A stretch of DNA of 13,480 bases from an uncultured Dialister sp. (GTDB taxonomy: Bacteria > Bacillota > Negativicutes > Veillonellales > Dialisteraceae). Positions within the stretch are counted from its first letter, which is position 1. The number at the start of each line of letters is the position of its first letter. Below the pieces are notes generated by a model. It was given only the letters and a program-made list of their open reading frames with translations, had not been told where the DNA came from and ran no database searches. This document shows positions 13,319 to 13,480 of the stretch, one piece after another. Both the position numbers and the translations under genes were made by a program. The stretch spans positions 1 through 13,480 of the forward strand of contig NZ_UQKJ01000052.1 in the NCBI RefSeq assembly GCF_900541605.1, in the 5' to 3' direction.

Positions 13319-13327
13319 ATTGTATCA
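13319..13327 (-). promoter_or_regulatory. Extended -10 promoter of the TPR gene
   Basis: On the minus strand the sequence reads TGATACAAT, an extended -10, about 40 bases before the ATG. The -35 region (around TCAATT) is weak, as is common for extended -10 promoters. An AT-rich stretch lies just upstream. Confidence 0.5.
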
Positions 13328-13392
13328 TGGCAGACCTGGTTAATTGATTAAATTGGGGCGTGACGAGCTGTTGAAGAGGTGCTGATGGATAG

Positions 13393-13467
13393 AGTCATTC
13401 GTGCGGGGATTCTGGCTGCTAGCCTCTAGCTTCTAGGAAAGCTGGTCAGCCTACGGCACGAATGACT
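13393..13467. repeat. Perfect 12-bp inverted repeat with structured interior
   Basis: AGTCATTCGTGC (13393-13404) is repeated inverted as GCACGAATGACT (13456-13467). Inside, GGCTG and CAGCC can pair, and the centre carries alternating CTAG motifs. No T-run follows either arm and no frame crosses it. It lies upstream of the TPR promoter. It could be a cruciform, a small repeated element or an RNA. Confidence 0.6.
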
Positions 13468-13480
13468 GACGGAAATATAG

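Noticed and set aside
1..13480. CRISPR array, tRNA or rRNA genes, complete insertion sequence
   Set aside because: No spaced direct repeats, no cloverleaf sequence with the GTTCGA arm, and no transposase frame with end repeats were seen.

Overview
The window is bacterial chromosome with moderate G+C, strong AAGGAGG-type ribosome binding sites and a tuf/rpmG/secE/nusG/rplK-A-J-L translation locus. Gene content, the clustered Shine-Dalgarno sites and the style of the intergenic repeats suggest a Firmicute, most likely of the class Negativicutes (an Acidaminococcus/Megasphaera/Dialister-like gut anaerobe). That assignment is an inference from memory, not a database result.

Layout: (1) 1-53, the last codons of tuf (EF-Tu), closed by a perfect 25-bp terminator hairpin. 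(2) 273-4781, an accessory block between tuf and the ribosomal operon: a 407-aa helical protein of uncertain role, a repeat-like intergenic stretch, a GNAT acetyltransferase, an 815-base gene-poor stretch rich in inverted repeats, and a 474-aa radical SAM protein with a SPASM-like cysteine-rich C-terminus. (3) 4903-8600, the core operon: promoter(s), rpmG, secE, nusG, rplK, rplA, an L10-type leader with an attenuator hairpin, rplJ, rplL, and a strong terminator. rpoB does not follow rplL, as it does in most bacteria. (4) 8675-9726, a promoter, a possible 24-codon leader ORF and a Fic-family protein with an intact catalytic motif but no inhibitory glutamate. (5) 9727-11330, repeat-like DNA and then xseA-xseB (exonuclease VII). 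(6) 11458-13327, a terminator shared with a convergent minus-strand gene for an exported protein of about 15 TPR repeats. (7) 13393-13467, a perfect 12-bp inverted repeat with a structured interior.

The core operon makes translation and secretion components: L33, SecE, the transcription factor NusG, and the L11/L1 and L10/L7-L12 stalk proteins. Its leaders look set up for the usual feedback by L1 and by L10-L12. The flanking genes share no obvious pathway. The best points for a second look are the Fic protein that looks released from autoinhibition, the structured region before the radical SAM gene, the promoter lying inside a terminator before rpmG, and the two broken ancestral linkages (tuf-rpmG and rplL-rpoB). 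I did not find a clear new multi-gene system.
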